Source: Primula veris (taxonomy: Eukaryota; Streptophyta; Magnoliopsida; Ericales; Primulaceae). From it: DNA of 64,000 nucleotides. Below, in pieces: positions 48,333 to 60,269 of the stretch. The stretch spans positions 30,625,342-30,689,341 of the forward strand of contig OY821745.1 in NCBI GenBank assembly GCA_963682055.1, given 5' to 3'. The first letter of the stretch is position 1. The number at the start of each line of letters is the position of its first letter. The notes beneath the pieces were generated by a model. It was given only the letters and a program-made list of their open reading frames with translations. It searched no databases and was not told the origin of the DNA. A program made the translations under genes and the position numbers.

Positions 48333-48954
48333 CAGTAGAAACTCGATAAATTAATACTCGATTATTTAATAAATTCTTTAAATAATATTTTTGGCCGGTC
48401 CCGACTCGGGGATAGGGTGCTAAATTAATAATTCGCTAAAATTATAAGATAATACATTTTTGATAATTTCTTTAGACCCCATATAAAATATAAATTAATA
48501 ATTCCTTATATATAGCATATTACATGAATGATTTACGAAGGTTTCTTGAAAAATGACTCAATTGTCTTTTGTTTTTTGTTGAAATCAATTTTCCCTTAAA
48601 TCTCGTATCTAATTTTTCTTAGCATGGTAAGAACTTCTGGTGTTGTTTTCTCATAGCTCAACAAGAAATTGTTCAATGTGATTGCCGCTTTAATAGCTTC
48701 ATTTCGCGAAGGGGGCTCCATCGTAGAACTTTCATCATCTTGTTCATCGATATCATCTTTATTAATTCCAATAACGCTTTCAATAATTAAGTGGAAGCTT
48801 GAAAGGTGTTTGTAAACTAAGTATTTTACTATAAATTAATAAAATATTAATTAATATATAAATTAATAATTATTAATTTATCGATTAATTAATAACTCTT
48901 TTAATTAATAAATTTTGTTGGTCCCAAGTGTATTATTTTATAGAGTTTCTACTG
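48333..48954 (-). mobile_element. pogo/Emigrant-type element with transposase remnant (622 bp)
   Basis: Ends are CAGTAGAAACTCGATAAATT and the complement of CAGTAGAAACTCTATAAAAT, flanked by TA. These termini resemble plant pogo-like elements (Emigrant, Lemi). On the minus strand at about 48600-48790 a short frame reads NEAIKAAITLNNFLLSYEK, resembling the C-terminus of a pogo/CENP-B-like transposase. The related sites at about 39830 and 44890 are empty (ggttatatgtcac). Confidence 0.85.
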
Positions 48955-48956
48955 TA

Positions 48957-49182
48957 TGTCACATATTGAAGTAGTTGCACGTTAATTTGGATCATACTTT
49001 TACTTTCTTTTGCAGGTAAGTATAGACTAATTAAATTATTTGCCTTCTCAACATCTCAGTATGGTTGTATGTCACATATTGAAGTAGTTGCACGTTAATT
49101 TGGATCATACTTTTACTTTCTTTTGCAGGTAAGTATAGACTAATTAAATTATTTGCCTTCTCAACATCTCAGTATGGTTACC
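48957..49182. repeat. 113-bp tandem duplication
   Basis: Two nearly perfect copies start at 48957 and 49070 (TGTCACATATTGAAGTAG...), directly beside the pogo element. Confidence 0.9.
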
Positions 49183-49219
49183 TACTGGTCTACTCATTTT
49201 GTTATTCAACTTATTTTTA

Positions 49220-49455
49220 CAACATTTCGTTCACAATTAATTATCAAATATAAAAATAGCTATAATTTTCACCGGTCAATAACTTGTATCAAAATTGTCG
49301 GAATAAAATTTTTTTAAAGTTAATCAAACAATTCAAGCATTAAATTATATAATTTAGTTTTGAAAATTTTCATTTCAACAATTTTGATACATGTTATAAG
49401 ACGGTCAAAATTGCACGTAATTTCGTAGATGACAATTAATTGGGAACTGAGAGAG
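49220..49455. mobile_element. Stowaway-like MITE, third copy in the BAHD region
   Basis: Equivalent of 39864-40099 and 44923-45158, with TA at both sides. Confidence 0.75.
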
Positions 49456-50408
49456 TATAAAATACCGAAGGTACTTTCTCGATATTTTGGGGAATATGTT
49501 CCGGATTTCAGTGCAAGCAATCATAATAGTGCTAAGGTTTCGTAGGAATCAATCATTTTACCGTTTGATAAAGCCCAATTGCATCGGAGGAGGCTGACAT
49601 TGACTATAATAACTTTCAATAAGTGGCGGAACTAGGATAATGGTGTGAGTGAGGCTGAATTATAAATGTAACATATTTTTTAATTATGAGTTTGATGAAA
49701 ACCTATAATCTTCCAATTTTCACTAAAATATATTGAGAATTTGTAAGTGTTTTCTCAATATGCAGGGTAATGTAGCTCATTTCAGCATGTATCTCGTTAC
49801 TCTCCGGACTTGCATATTATGTAAAACCCCAAGCCATATAAACTTATAAAATTATTGGTTTTTCCCGATATATCTCTAAAATTACAACACCGCATATATA
49901 TGAGGACACTAGCTCCGCCAATGCCCACTTGTGTGGGATATGAATGAATGCACCAAGTAGACTTCTATATGGACCAAATAGATAAATGCAAATTATATGG
50001 AAAAACATAGCTTTGGGGATGTTAGAGTCCCTAGTGTATGTTCCTACACTCAAAGAAAACTTTCAAACTTAAACTTTTTGTGTCTTTAAATCATAGAGTC
50101 ATGAACATTGACATTTCAATCTCACTTGGTTTGATCAGTGGTTTCCTAATGGCCCCATTTGTTCCATTATGAATCTTATCACTGGCTTCCCAACATTAGT
50201 TCAATTATTGGTATAATCGATCGGGTTGTGCCTGGTAAACACTTTAAAATCTGAATTTAGTCGTATCTGGTTACTTTGCTGAATAAATGTGCCTTCACCC
50301 CTTCCTAATAAGACGGATATGACTATTTGGACCTCCAACTGTATAGATTCTTCTGTTAAGATGTGATTGAGAGTCTATCAACCTTGAGCAATGAAGTTAT
50401 ATTATTTA
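49456..50408. other. intergenic, possible hAT-like MITE
   Basis: At 49620-49925 the sequence AGTGGCGGAACTAGG and the complement of GGCGGAGCTAGTGTCC form an inverted pair typical of plant hAT MITEs; no clean target duplication was found. Nothing else is recognised. Confidence 0.45.
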
Positions 50409-50750
50409 GCTTGGTGTGGAAAGAGTATAAATTTTCTCCAAACCAGTTTTTGGTGAGGATTCCTCCAAACCCGATGTGTCCGGGTTTTAAGTCGTACTCT
50501 AATATATTTACCATATTATTAGAACTTGAGTTAACATTATCTTACATTCTTAATTACCATGGTTAGCTCTATATATTATTACTATCTTTAATGATGTAAA
50601 TTTCAAAATCAAATTTAGATTTCTTCGTAAACAGTATGTTGCTAAATATATTAAAGTCTTAAAGTTAAACCAATGAAAAACGGACACCTGTCGGGTTTGG
50701 AGAAATCCTCTCGAAACTGGTTTGGAGAAAATTTGTACTCGACCAAAATA
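50409..50750. mobile_element. inverted-repeat (foldback) element, about 340 bp
   Basis: Arms at about 50409-50490 and 50690-50750 are inverted copies containing AAATTTTCTCCAAACCAGTT and CTCCAAACCCGA. Boundaries and target duplication are not resolved. Confidence 0.6.
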
Positions 50751-50860
50751 GAAATATTAAACAGCTATATAGTTTGTTTGGCTACCGACAGTTGGCTTAG
50801 AAACGAGGTCTCACTTGTCATGACTAGTTTATGATCATCTATGTAATGCCATATTTTCAA

Positions 50861-51864
50861 GGATAAATTAATAAAACATACGACTTTTAAAACTAAATTA
50901 TCAAAAACATACTCTTACAACTTTAACTATCAAAAACATACTAAATAAATTTAAATTTAATGCTGTTTATTCTTTTCTTTATCTCTCTCTCTCCTCTATT
51001 CTTCTTTCTCACCAATTTTTCTATGTATCTCTTCATTCTTTTCTCTCATCAATTTTTCTTTTTATCTCTCTCTGATCTTACTCTCTCTCGTCCATTCTTC
51101 TATATATCTTTTTTTAATATCACACTCTATCTCTCTCCCTTCCTCCACCACGAAAACCCGTCACTAACTACCGAATACCATCTAGATTATATAGATATCC
51201 ATATACATATAAATACAGATATATACATACGTAATACACAAATATTACACTATTTGATATCCCGTAATATATGAAAAATATATGGAATTGGTGAGATTGT
51301 TTTCTATTTATTGAGTTTTGAGACTATTGTAAACATTGTGGGTTTCAAGTTGAAAGAGAAGAATCTATATGTATAATATTGAGAGAAATTCATATGTAGG
51401 GTATGAAATTTTGAAATTAGGGTATGAAGTTTTAAAATTAGGGTATGAAGTTTTGAAATTAGAATATGAAGTTTTAAAATTAGAGTATAAAGTTTTGAAA
51501 TTATGGTATGAAGTTTTTGAAATTAGGGTATGAAGTTTTGAAATTAGGGTATGAAGTTTTAAAATTAGGGTATGACGTTTTATAATTAACATATGCATAT
51601 TTTGTGAGTTTTTAATCATTTTTAGAAAGAGATGGGTGATTAGCACGTGTTAAAAATAGGTGCGATTATCGTGTGTTAGAGAGAGAGAGAGGTGCGATTA
51701 GAGAGAGAGAGAGAGTTGCGGTTAGAGAGAGATAAGTTAGATTATAATTTGATTAGAATTAGAAAAATAATAAGTATATATAAGTATGTTTTTGGTAATT
51801 TAACTTTTGAGGGTATGTTTTTGATAATATAATAGGGGTAGGGTATGCTTTTATTAATTGCCCC
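50861..51864. mobile_element. MULE-like non-autonomous element (about 1.0 kb)
   Basis: Inverted ends contain AATTAATAAAA(A/G)CATAC and ATTATCAAAAACATAC. Flanks share a 9-bp duplication with one mismatch (tattttcaa at 50852-50860, tcttttcaa at 51865-51873). The interior is CT-rich on the left and contains a 21-bp minisatellite. Open frames at 50960-51274 and 51365-51646 are low-complexity and not considered genes. Confidence 0.7.
51398..51590. repeat. 21-bp minisatellite, about nine copies
   Basis: The unit is approximately GGGTATGAAGTTTTGAAATTA, with A/T variants, inside the MULE-like element. Confidence 0.88.
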
Positions 51865-51905
51865 TCTTTTCAATGTTCAGACTCTTAAACCTATTTACAT
51901 TTTAG

Positions 51906-51993
51906 ATCAAAAGAAAACTCTTTGTTTTAGGAGTAAATCATTTGAGTCAAAAGAAAACTCTTTGTTTTAGGAGTAAATCATTTGAGTCTTGGG
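51906..51993. repeat. tandem duplication of about 45 bp
   Basis: Two copies of TCAAAAGAAAACTCTTTGTT...AAATCATTTGAG, just right of the MULE-like element. Confidence 0.88.
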
Positions 51994-52270
51994 GTGACTA
52001 TCTTTCCGGTAACCTTTTTAACTTGTGGGGCTAATGATGATCTTGATCTGAAGCAAGGATTTTATTCTGTGGTTTTGATGGCTTTTAGCCTTGACATTTG
52101 GGTTTTTGCGAGTATTATTGGATAGGTTTATGATGATTTATATCTGAAGTCGGGTTTATCTTCTTAACTAGTTGATTTCAGTAATTTCATGATTAATCAC
52201 TTAACTGAGTGTGTTTTTATTGAGCCTGGTAATTGAAGATCCGTAGTGAAGTAGATGGGTGCTGACCATG

Positions 52271-54147
52271 TGTAACATCCCGTATTTTTATAAGTGTTTT
52301 TAATTAGGAATTAATTTATCCAAAAACGTTTTATTCAAATTTTACCAAAAACCGGTCACTCGACTAATTTTTAGCCAAAAACCGAAACTCTTCCAAAAAA
52401 CTTTATTTTAAAAACCTGTTACTAATTTTACTAATAAAAAGGGCCCAATAAATTTGTTTCTAAAAATTTGTTATTTTTGAGTAGAAAAACAATATTTTTG
52501 GATTTAAAGTTAACTTTTAGAACTATGGGGACCAAATAGTTTGCTTTCACAAACTATCTAAAAACAGTTTTTCTAAACCTCAAATCAGCCCACTTTTAAT
52601 TCATTAAACCTAAAACAAGAGAAAAGAGAGAAAAAAAGAGAAAAGATAAGAAGAAGAACAAAAAGAATAAGAGGAAACCACCATTAGCGGATTCTTACCG
52701 GAAGCATCTCCTCTACGCTCTAAGCTAACATGGGTTATCCATTGCGACTAGATGAGGGTGTATGTTAGGATTTGGTTTTGCGTTTATTAGAAATTGGAGG
52801 TTTATGCCTTTTTATCTTAATTAGGTTTATAAATTGTTAATTGGGTTTAATTGTTGTATGATTTATTCACTTAGTTGAATGGGAGAAATTGATGAGTTAA
52901 TTATATTAATTTCGGATTAATGAGATTATGGATGTTTGCATGTTTTATGCGTTGATTATTGTGATTATATAATTATTGATGAAATTGGATAAATTTATGT
53001 TGAATAATGGTGAATTGTAGTTTATGCATACAAGGTGTTTGTTAAAATGCCTGAAAGTGATTTTATGTTGTTATAGCGTTTGGCTAGTTGTGAATTTAGT
53101 ACATGTGGTCATGTGTATGTTGTATTACGTTAAGTGACGTATGAGATGGTGTTATTTGAATAGTATAATATTATTGGCCGATGCCTTAATATTTATACGT
53201 ATGAGATTGTGTTAATTGGATGATTTATTATTATTGGCCGAGGCCTTGTGATTTAGCTGTAGTGGCAATGGTCTCTGTCTCTCCCTAATTCCGGGGACAG
53301 AAGACGGCCGAGGGGATAGGGAATGACCTAACTTACGGACTGGGGTAGGTGGCGTGAGAGGTCCCAGTGTGCACTATATTTATTTTATTGTTAGCAATGG
53401 TCTATGACTCTCCCTAATTCCGGGGACATAAGACGGCCGAAGGGATAGGGAATGACTCGTATTACGGACTGGGACGAGTGGCGTGAGAGGTCCAAGTGCG
53501 CACTATAAATCTACTTTTATGTTGTAATGGTCTCTGTCTCTCCCTAATTTCGGGGACAGAAGACGGCCGAAGGGATAGGGAATGACCTACCTTACGGACT
53601 GGGGTAGGTGGCGTGAGAGGTCCATGTATGCTATAGATGTGTGTTGATGTTATTTAATTTATTTAATTTATCCCGTTGTAGAATGTCATTATATTTCTTC
53701 CTATACATCGATTACCGTAATTGTAGAATTTGTGAGCTCTTGCATTTATGGAATGGAGTGACGGTGTTTGTGGTGCCGTCCCGTCTAGTTATGTGTGTGG
53801 GACTCACCGTTACAATTTTGTATTTCAGATACAACTTAGGTTGAAGCGTATGGTTAAGAGATTTAGCAAGGCATCACATGGGTTCGGGCTTTTACTTTCT
53901 TTTTACTTAGATTGTTTTTTAGGTTGTAGCCTACGGGCAAATTCATTCGTTCATTATTTTTAGCTTTTATAAATCATGTCTTGTAGTCGCGTTTGGCAAA
54001 CTTTTTATTTATTCGTTAATTGTTCATTTAGCTTGTAAGTGTTTTCTTTTAAAAAAAAATTTAATTTTGTACCAACAGGTTCTCTTTCCTTTTATTTAAA
54101 AAGGTCATGCCTCGATATCCGTGTTTTACAGATTTTGGGGCGTGACA
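52271..54147. mobile_element. solo LTR, 1,877 bp
   Basis: Termini TGTAACATCCCG and GGGGCGTGACA, with a perfect 5-bp duplication ccatg (52266-52270, 54148-54152). No gag or pol inside. TGTAAC...GTGACA ends occur in several plant LTR families; the superfamily is not assigned. It contains a triple tandem repeat of about 130 bp. Confidence 0.85.
53262..53640. repeat. three tandem copies of a roughly 130-bp unit in the solo LTR
   Basis: Units start near 53265, 53394 and 53524. Each contains CTCTCCCTAATT, GGGGACA, AAGACGGCCGA and GGCGTGAGAGGTCC. They are clearly more GC-rich than their surroundings. Confidence 0.9.
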
Positions 54148-54152
54148 CCATG

Positions 54153-55654
54153 AATTTGCAGTATTAAGATATCGACTCTAGAGATTATTGCTCTTTTATC
54201 TCAGTTTAGACCGGTTGTATTTTTATATACTTTAATTAGCTCATACTAGCTTTTCGGTAATATATATTTAGAGGTTTTGCAAGGCTGTTGGTTGACTATA
54301 AATGCGAGTTACTTTAACGCACATTTGGTAGCTCTCAAGTCTCAATTTGATCAGTAGAGATAAGGAGAGTTAAAGGCTAGGGGATATAAGAAAAAAAAAA
54401 TGTTAGGCTCGAATGTATCGATTATGTTGAGCTCAATGTATTTTTAGTCAATCGTCATATTTGATTTTGTCCTTTAAATATATAGGTAGGACCTTATGGT
54501 TGTAATTGGTGTTGTTTTTCGGTTTGTATCGTATTTAGATTTGTTTTGCTAGGTTGGGAGCATGACCCATGCGTAAACAATTTCTATTAATAAAATGCAG
54601 GTCATTTACCAAAAAATAAATAAAATAATCTATGTAATGCTAAATCTGAAGCTTTTAATCGCCTTTTTTTTTTCTTTCATGTCTTACTCTTATGCAGGCT
54701 AAGTGATGTTCCTGAGTATCATATTCTTGCTAGTCAGAGCACTGCTAATTGGACTGATCAAATGAATTTAATCACCAAATGGAGATGAAGCTAACGGATT
54801 GACTAGTTGAAGATCATATTCTTAGTTTATTGTATATTAATCTCGATCTAAACAGCTTAAATTCATCCAGAATCCATAAGATTTATAATAAAATTTCTAA
54901 AATTTAAGCTCATAAGTTAGAAAGAAAACTACATGATATAAAAATATATTACCACAAAAATTAAACAGTATATTCATGAGACGGTATATAAAAGATTATA
55001 GTTGAGACGTCAGATCATCTGAAAACCGTCCTTTATCAGCAATTTATTGGCGATATGTATCCGATTTGGCGGAGATCAAAAAGTAAATAGAGAGGGGATA
55101 AACATAGTATATAGACATACAGAACACCAAAAACTAAAGATGCTGTGCTCCAATTCCTATGATGGGAGATGGAGAGCATACGCTCATGCGCGAGCGCACA
55201 GAGAGAAAGAGAGAGTTGACATTAACACATGAGGCTGGAACTTAAATAACTTTACGCGGCAGTCCTTGTAGAATACCTGAAATCAATCGTTTGATGGATT
55301 ATTATCATGCGCACAAATCGGTATGGTGAAACAAATAATAGTTTAAAGGGAAAAGTACAAAAGGCACGATGCAAACAAAGCGAGATTGTACCCTAATCGG
55401 ATCGAATGCCAAATAGGACCAAGGAAAGTCGCAACAAAATGTATTCAGACCAACTTTATGATCGCCAGCACACAACCATCCTGATTTAAACAGGCCAACT
55501 TATCATACCATAAAACATGCAAATGTGAACGTTGAAGAAACAATACTGAAAAAATGATACGATATGTGTAGTCCCTTAAGAGGATAACATTTGTCTTATT
55601 TGAAATAAAGAAAAAAAGGAATATAAAAAAACTTAACGTAGCAAAGTGGCCAAA
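54153..55654. other. intergenic; right part is the 3' flank of BAHD copy 4
   Basis: From about 55034 the sequence (tcagcaatttattggcga) matches the 3' flanks of copies 2 and 3 near 40790 and 45841, with deletions. The left part has no gene; near 54500-54620 an A-rich end after aataaaatgcagg may be a LINE 3' tail (low confidence). Confidence 0.5.
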
Positions 55655-57328
55655 TCAAAGAGCACTTGGATCTAAAGTTGCATTTGTCAACAACTCCTCA
55701 TCACTTGCAAATACAACCATATCATCTTCAGCAAAAGATACCCAAGCCTCAATGCCATTTCCATCACTTATATCCATTAGCATCATATAAGGGAGATTCT
55801 TTATTCAATAGCCAATTTACTTATCTGTATAAGAGACGTGGGATTGACGATCCCACGTCTACGTGGCACAGACAATTTTTTTTATTTTTATTTTTTTTTT
55901 TACAAATTTTTTTTTTTTGATTTTACAAAAAAAAAAAAAAAAAAAAAGCTAACCATCAACTATCAAACTCTTTCGTATATCAAATTAATATATTTTTTTA
56001 TCAAATCAATATCACTCTACCACTACAATTATCCCCAATTTTACCAAAAAAAAAACCTCTCCCAATTTACCAAAATAAAAGCTCGTCCAATTTTACCAAA
56101 AATAAACTATAACCATAACCACCAAACTACTTCCTATATCAGATTAATATCATTTTTTTTTCTCACTCTACCACTACAATTATCAAGTAAATATTTATTT
56201 TTATTATTGAGTTTAAATTTTATGTAAATAGATATAATTATTAATAAGTTATAATAAAAATAAATATTTACTTGATAATTGTACATCACTCTACCACTAC
56301 AATTATCAAGTAAATATTTATTTTTATTATAACTTATTAATAATTATATCTATTTACATAAAATTTAAACTCAATAATAAAAATAAATATTTACTTGATA
56401 ATTGTAGTGGTAGAGTGAGAAAAAAAAATGATATTAATTTGATATAGGAAGTAGTTTGGTGGTTATGGTTAAGAGTTTATTTTTGGTAAAATTGGACGAA
56501 CTTTTATTTTGGTAAATTGGGAGAGGTTTTTTTTTTTGGTAAAATTAGGGATAATTGTAGTGGTAGAGTGATATTGATTTGATAAAAAAATATATTAACT
56601 TGATATACGAAAGAGTTTGATAGTTGATGGTTAGGTTTTTTTTTTTTTTTTTTAAATCAAAAAAGTTTTTTTGTAAAAAAAAAAAAAAAAAAAAAAAAAT
56701 GTCTGTGCCACGTAGACGTGGGATCGTCAATCCCACGTCCCTTATACAGATAAGTAAATTGGCTATTGAATAAAGAATCTCCCATCATATAATGCTCTGC
56801 GCGTTCGAGATTAGCGATCCATGTTGGTTTTCCCCACCCAAAATTCACATCATAGAGAGGGAAATTGCACCAACTACTAATCCAAAAATTATCACCAATA
56901 CCGTGTTTCCTTGCTGATTCCAATTCTTTTGTAACACTTCCCAAACATCCTGTGAACTCTTTCTCCTTGATGAAATTTATTTTGAAATATATTGCGCAAC
57001 TCAACAATATTCTCCCTTACAAGACTACTCAAATCGGGTATTTCTGTGTTTCCGCCGTGGTAATGCACCGTAAAGCATTCAATCAAGTTTCCAATTGATT
57101 GATCACATATGGGAGGGGCAAAATACTTCTTAAATTAAGGGACATGGTTAGGGTAGATGAAATTTGATAACCACCAAATTTTGATACCAACATTTTCATG
57201 CCAATTCTCCATAAAAAGGCAGAAATTGTTTGCACTTGAGAAGGTGGTTTAGAATCTAGTTGGGTGGATTTCTCTTGGAGACTAATAATGTGCGCCTTAT
57301 AAAAAACGAATCTCCTCGTGACGAGATT
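55655..57328 (-). pseudogene. BAHD acyltransferase copy 4, truncated relic
   Basis: Only the C-terminal half remains, from RRFVFYKAHIISLQEK to TLDPSAL-stop. Homology ends abruptly at about 57328, so the N-terminal half with the HXXXD motif is missing. A one-base loss near 57113 (gggaggggc against gggagggggc in copies 2 and 3) and another near 56970 shift the frame. A 993-bp element interrupts the C-terminal region. The DFGWG region reads NFGWG. It is more like copies 2 and 3 than copy 1. Non-functional. Confidence 0.9.
55791..56783. mobile_element. palindromic MULE-like foldback element (993 bp) in BAHD copy 4
   Basis: Ends are GGGAGATTCTTTATTCAATA and its perfect complement; the terminal inverted repeats continue for about 85 bp. 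The remaining interior is also self-complementary up to a centre near 56285, so nearly the whole element is one hairpin. A perfect 9-bp duplication, atcatataa, lies at 55782-55790 and 56784-56792. Confidence 0.9.
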
Positions 57329-58004
57329 TGGTATTGCTAAAATTTAGCGACGCATACTTTACCGGTAATTCTTAAAAAATAAACGGTTGTTATCTTAACT
57401 TTTTGTTATAGTGATGCCCAATTCATGCATATTTCTTATCATTTACATTTATCGAAGGATTTTTTAACCGCCACTATTTTAACACACCATTCTGATCTCT
57501 ACTGTCACCCTCCTGGCCACTTTCATATGAACGTTTTCTCTTTGTTTTTTAGTTGAACTGACTTTAGCTTTGACGACCTCATGTAACTTGTTACCACAGT
57601 GCTATATTTTTTTTGGCAAAGTTTAAAAAAAATTATTTACAGATATTACATTTAAGAGCTCATTACAATCTAATCAAACACTTGGCTATAGATCAGATAT
57701 ACATATCAAAATGACACGCTCCACTTAGACAAAATCCACTAACTATTACGCGGCAATCCATAACACAAATCCAAACCCTAAAACGCAGCCCTAGAGATAG
57801 ACTATGCGGCGAAACCCACCGCAACTCTAGACATAAAAACCACCTCCTCTGCCAAAACCTCTCCGATCCTCTTCTCCGCTGTAAAAACTTCTTGATTTCA
57901 CTCTCTCCATATCTTGTAAACAGGGGAGTTGAAAATAACTTTTCCCAACTGTGAGATTGGATCAGATCCTTTAAACATCTGAACCCCCAATTAATCCACT
58001 GTTT

Positions 58005-58769
58005 TCAACTTAGATTAGTACCAAAAAATTTGATATTTATCCGACCAAAACTCAATTTCAGCTTATTGAAGGTAAAAGGACAAGTAAAGAATAGGTAATC
58101 TAGGGATTCAATTCCATCATGACAGAACAAGCAACGAACGTCTATAAATAGGCCCAATCTAGCGAGGTAAGCCTTTGTTTTCAATTTTTCCTTTATTTCT
58201 AGCCAGACAGTAAAGCTGCAGCGAGAAATTCTAGGTTTTTTCCACACTAGGTAATATCAAACCACTCTATCTTTTTTTTCCCTGAACTCATTACAAGCTG
58301 AGAATACTGAAAAACCATTTGGACTAGGCACCCATATAGCTGAGTGTATTTACGAATTAGGGAAAGAAGTATTAGAGACAAAATTTACGAGTTCAATTAG
58401 GTATTGAGAGTTTGAGAAATGAATATTTCAGGTAGCATCAACCATAATCTCATTTACAGTGGCTTTCCTATTTAGCCCCGAGTTATATATAATTACAGGG
58501 TCAATATTTGGACAAATGGGGTCTAATGGGCTCCAATTATCAAACCATAGGGAGATTTGATCTCCGTGACCAACTTTGTGCTTTATCAGTAGCCTACAGC
58601 CACTCCTCAATTTCAGCAGTTTTTTCCAAAAACAAGAGGAGCAATGTGGTAAATTAGCATCGCATATATTTATGTTTTTTAACAAATAGCAATTAATCCA
58701 TTTTTTCCACGTATAAGAGTAAGAGGGATCAATCAAATTACAGATCATTACCACAATACCATCATTCAT
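58005..58769 (-). pseudogene. LINE (non-LTR retrotransposon) ORF2 C-terminal fragment, decayed
   Basis: On the minus strand 58428-58769 encodes FWKKLLKLRSGCRLLIKHKV followed by GHGDQISLWFDNW, a block typical of the region after the reverse transcriptase in plant LINEs. 58005-58247 encodes a zf-RVT-like segment (RCLFCHDGIESLDYLFFTC). The two lie in the same frame, with stops between them. No reverse transcriptase core is seen, so this is a 5'-truncated relic. Confidence 0.75.
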
Positions 58770-60077
58770 AGGTATAGGTTACAATCTGATTTTGTTGCAC
58801 AGCGTCTAGTATGTCTCTTACATTCAGAATGTGACATTGAAGCCAACATTTACTACATTACTTTGATAACCTTTCACATTCATTTTTTCACCTTCATATG
58901 TGAAGGTTCCTATGCAAATACATTCCTCTCTCTTTCATTTAATAAATTCATTTCCATGCACACACACTCTTGTATAAACAAGCCTTGGATGAGTGAGTGT
59001 TAAGAGTGTAGCTAGATTAACAACAATGTCTTTTCATAAGGTTGTGTAATTGCTTTTAGATATGCTCTAGGAGACCAAAATTAATCCAAACATAGGCAAT
59101 TGATGACTCGTTAAATATTTTTCATGGAAATTTGTTTCTCGATATTGTTTTCCCTTTATTTGTTAATAGAGTGTTTGGTGATACTCACATTTTTTATGTA
59201 AATTTCTTGACTAATGACGTGTTTGACACCAATCTTTTTTTAGTAAAATTGCTGCTTTTAAATAGCAAAGAGAGAAAAATCTTTTTAATTTTTTTTTAAA
59301 AGGTAATGAGAGAAAAGAGTTTGTTTAAAATAAAACGCAATGTAGTGTTTGTACCTATAAGTGAGTACTTGTAACTTATTTTAATTTATAGGTTAACTTG
59401 GAAATATACAAAATGATAAAATTGGAAATTTTAACTTTTGATTCTTTTTATATGAAAATACTAAAAAAAATTCCTTATTATTTGTCTGAAATCATATACA
59501 TCCACTGCACCGCAACACATGGGCAAAGCTATATACAATTGCAACACCTATCGAAATATATTTTTATTATCGCGACCAAAGTATCTAAGAGAAACTAATA
59601 ATTACATATTGGTAAAATTATTTACAATAGTGTTGTTATCTCTATTTTTAATTAAAATAGTTAGCTAACAATGCATTTTTTTGTCTGCATTAGTTATGTT
59701 AAATTATATGTTATTTTTATACATTTTAAAAAAATTGTTAAATATAATAATATTTTTAATGTTTTTAATTGATGATGTGACAAATTATAATATTTTTATT
59801 AGATTTTTTTGTTAATTTAGTTTTAAAAATATTATGTTTTGTTAATTTAGTAATTAAAGGGTTAAGTCTATTTCAACTACTCCTATTTTAGTTTCTATGT
59901 TAGTGGGGTTTACAAAATGACTAATTAATTAATTTTAATTAAAATTAGATAAGTTTGTTAAATTAATACACTAATTTGAATGTTAAATTTAACTTACATA
60001 TGTGTCATTGAATATGCAATTAAATAATAATGTGTCAAAATTAATATTATTAAAATTAACACACTTATGATGTATGC
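58770..60077. other. AT-rich intergenic region, no gene seen
   Basis: Long A/T tracts and no recognisable ORF. The 66-aa frame at 59398-59598 has no family features. Confidence 0.5.
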
Positions 60078-60085
60078 TCTGTATG

Positions 60086-60269
60086 GAGGGGCGAAGTCAG
60101 GATGTGTAAATGGGGGGTGCCAAAATATATGTACAAGTAATATATTTTTATGGAGGTGTCAAATCTACACCTAAAAAGAAATTGTACTAAAAAAAAATTG
60201 CGTCACTTGAGATTTCTAAAATTATGGGGGTGTCGTGACATCCGATCGTCCCTACTTAGCTTCCCACTG
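60086..60269. mobile_element. 184-bp miniature derivative of the 3.2-kb hAT element
   Basis: In reverse orientation, its first roughly 45 bp match the right end of the element at 16876-20076 (GGCGAAG...TGGGGGGTGCC) and the rest matches its left roughly 135 bp (ACACCTAAAAAGAAATTGTA, GCTTCCC). The join falls in an ATATA shared by both source positions. Flanks are tctgtatg and tctgtatc, an 8-bp duplication with one mismatch. Confidence 0.88.

Noticed and set aside
50960..51274. 104-aa open frame
   Set aside because: CT-rich low-complexity sequence inside a MULE-like element.
51365..51646. 93-aa minus-strand open frame with repeated KTSYPNF-like units
   Set aside because: A direct translation of the 21-bp minisatellite; no evidence of selection.
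55666..56227. Open frames across the BAHD copy 4 / palindrome junction
   Set aside because: Chimeric translations of antisense BAHD sequence and poly-T/poly-A palindrome.
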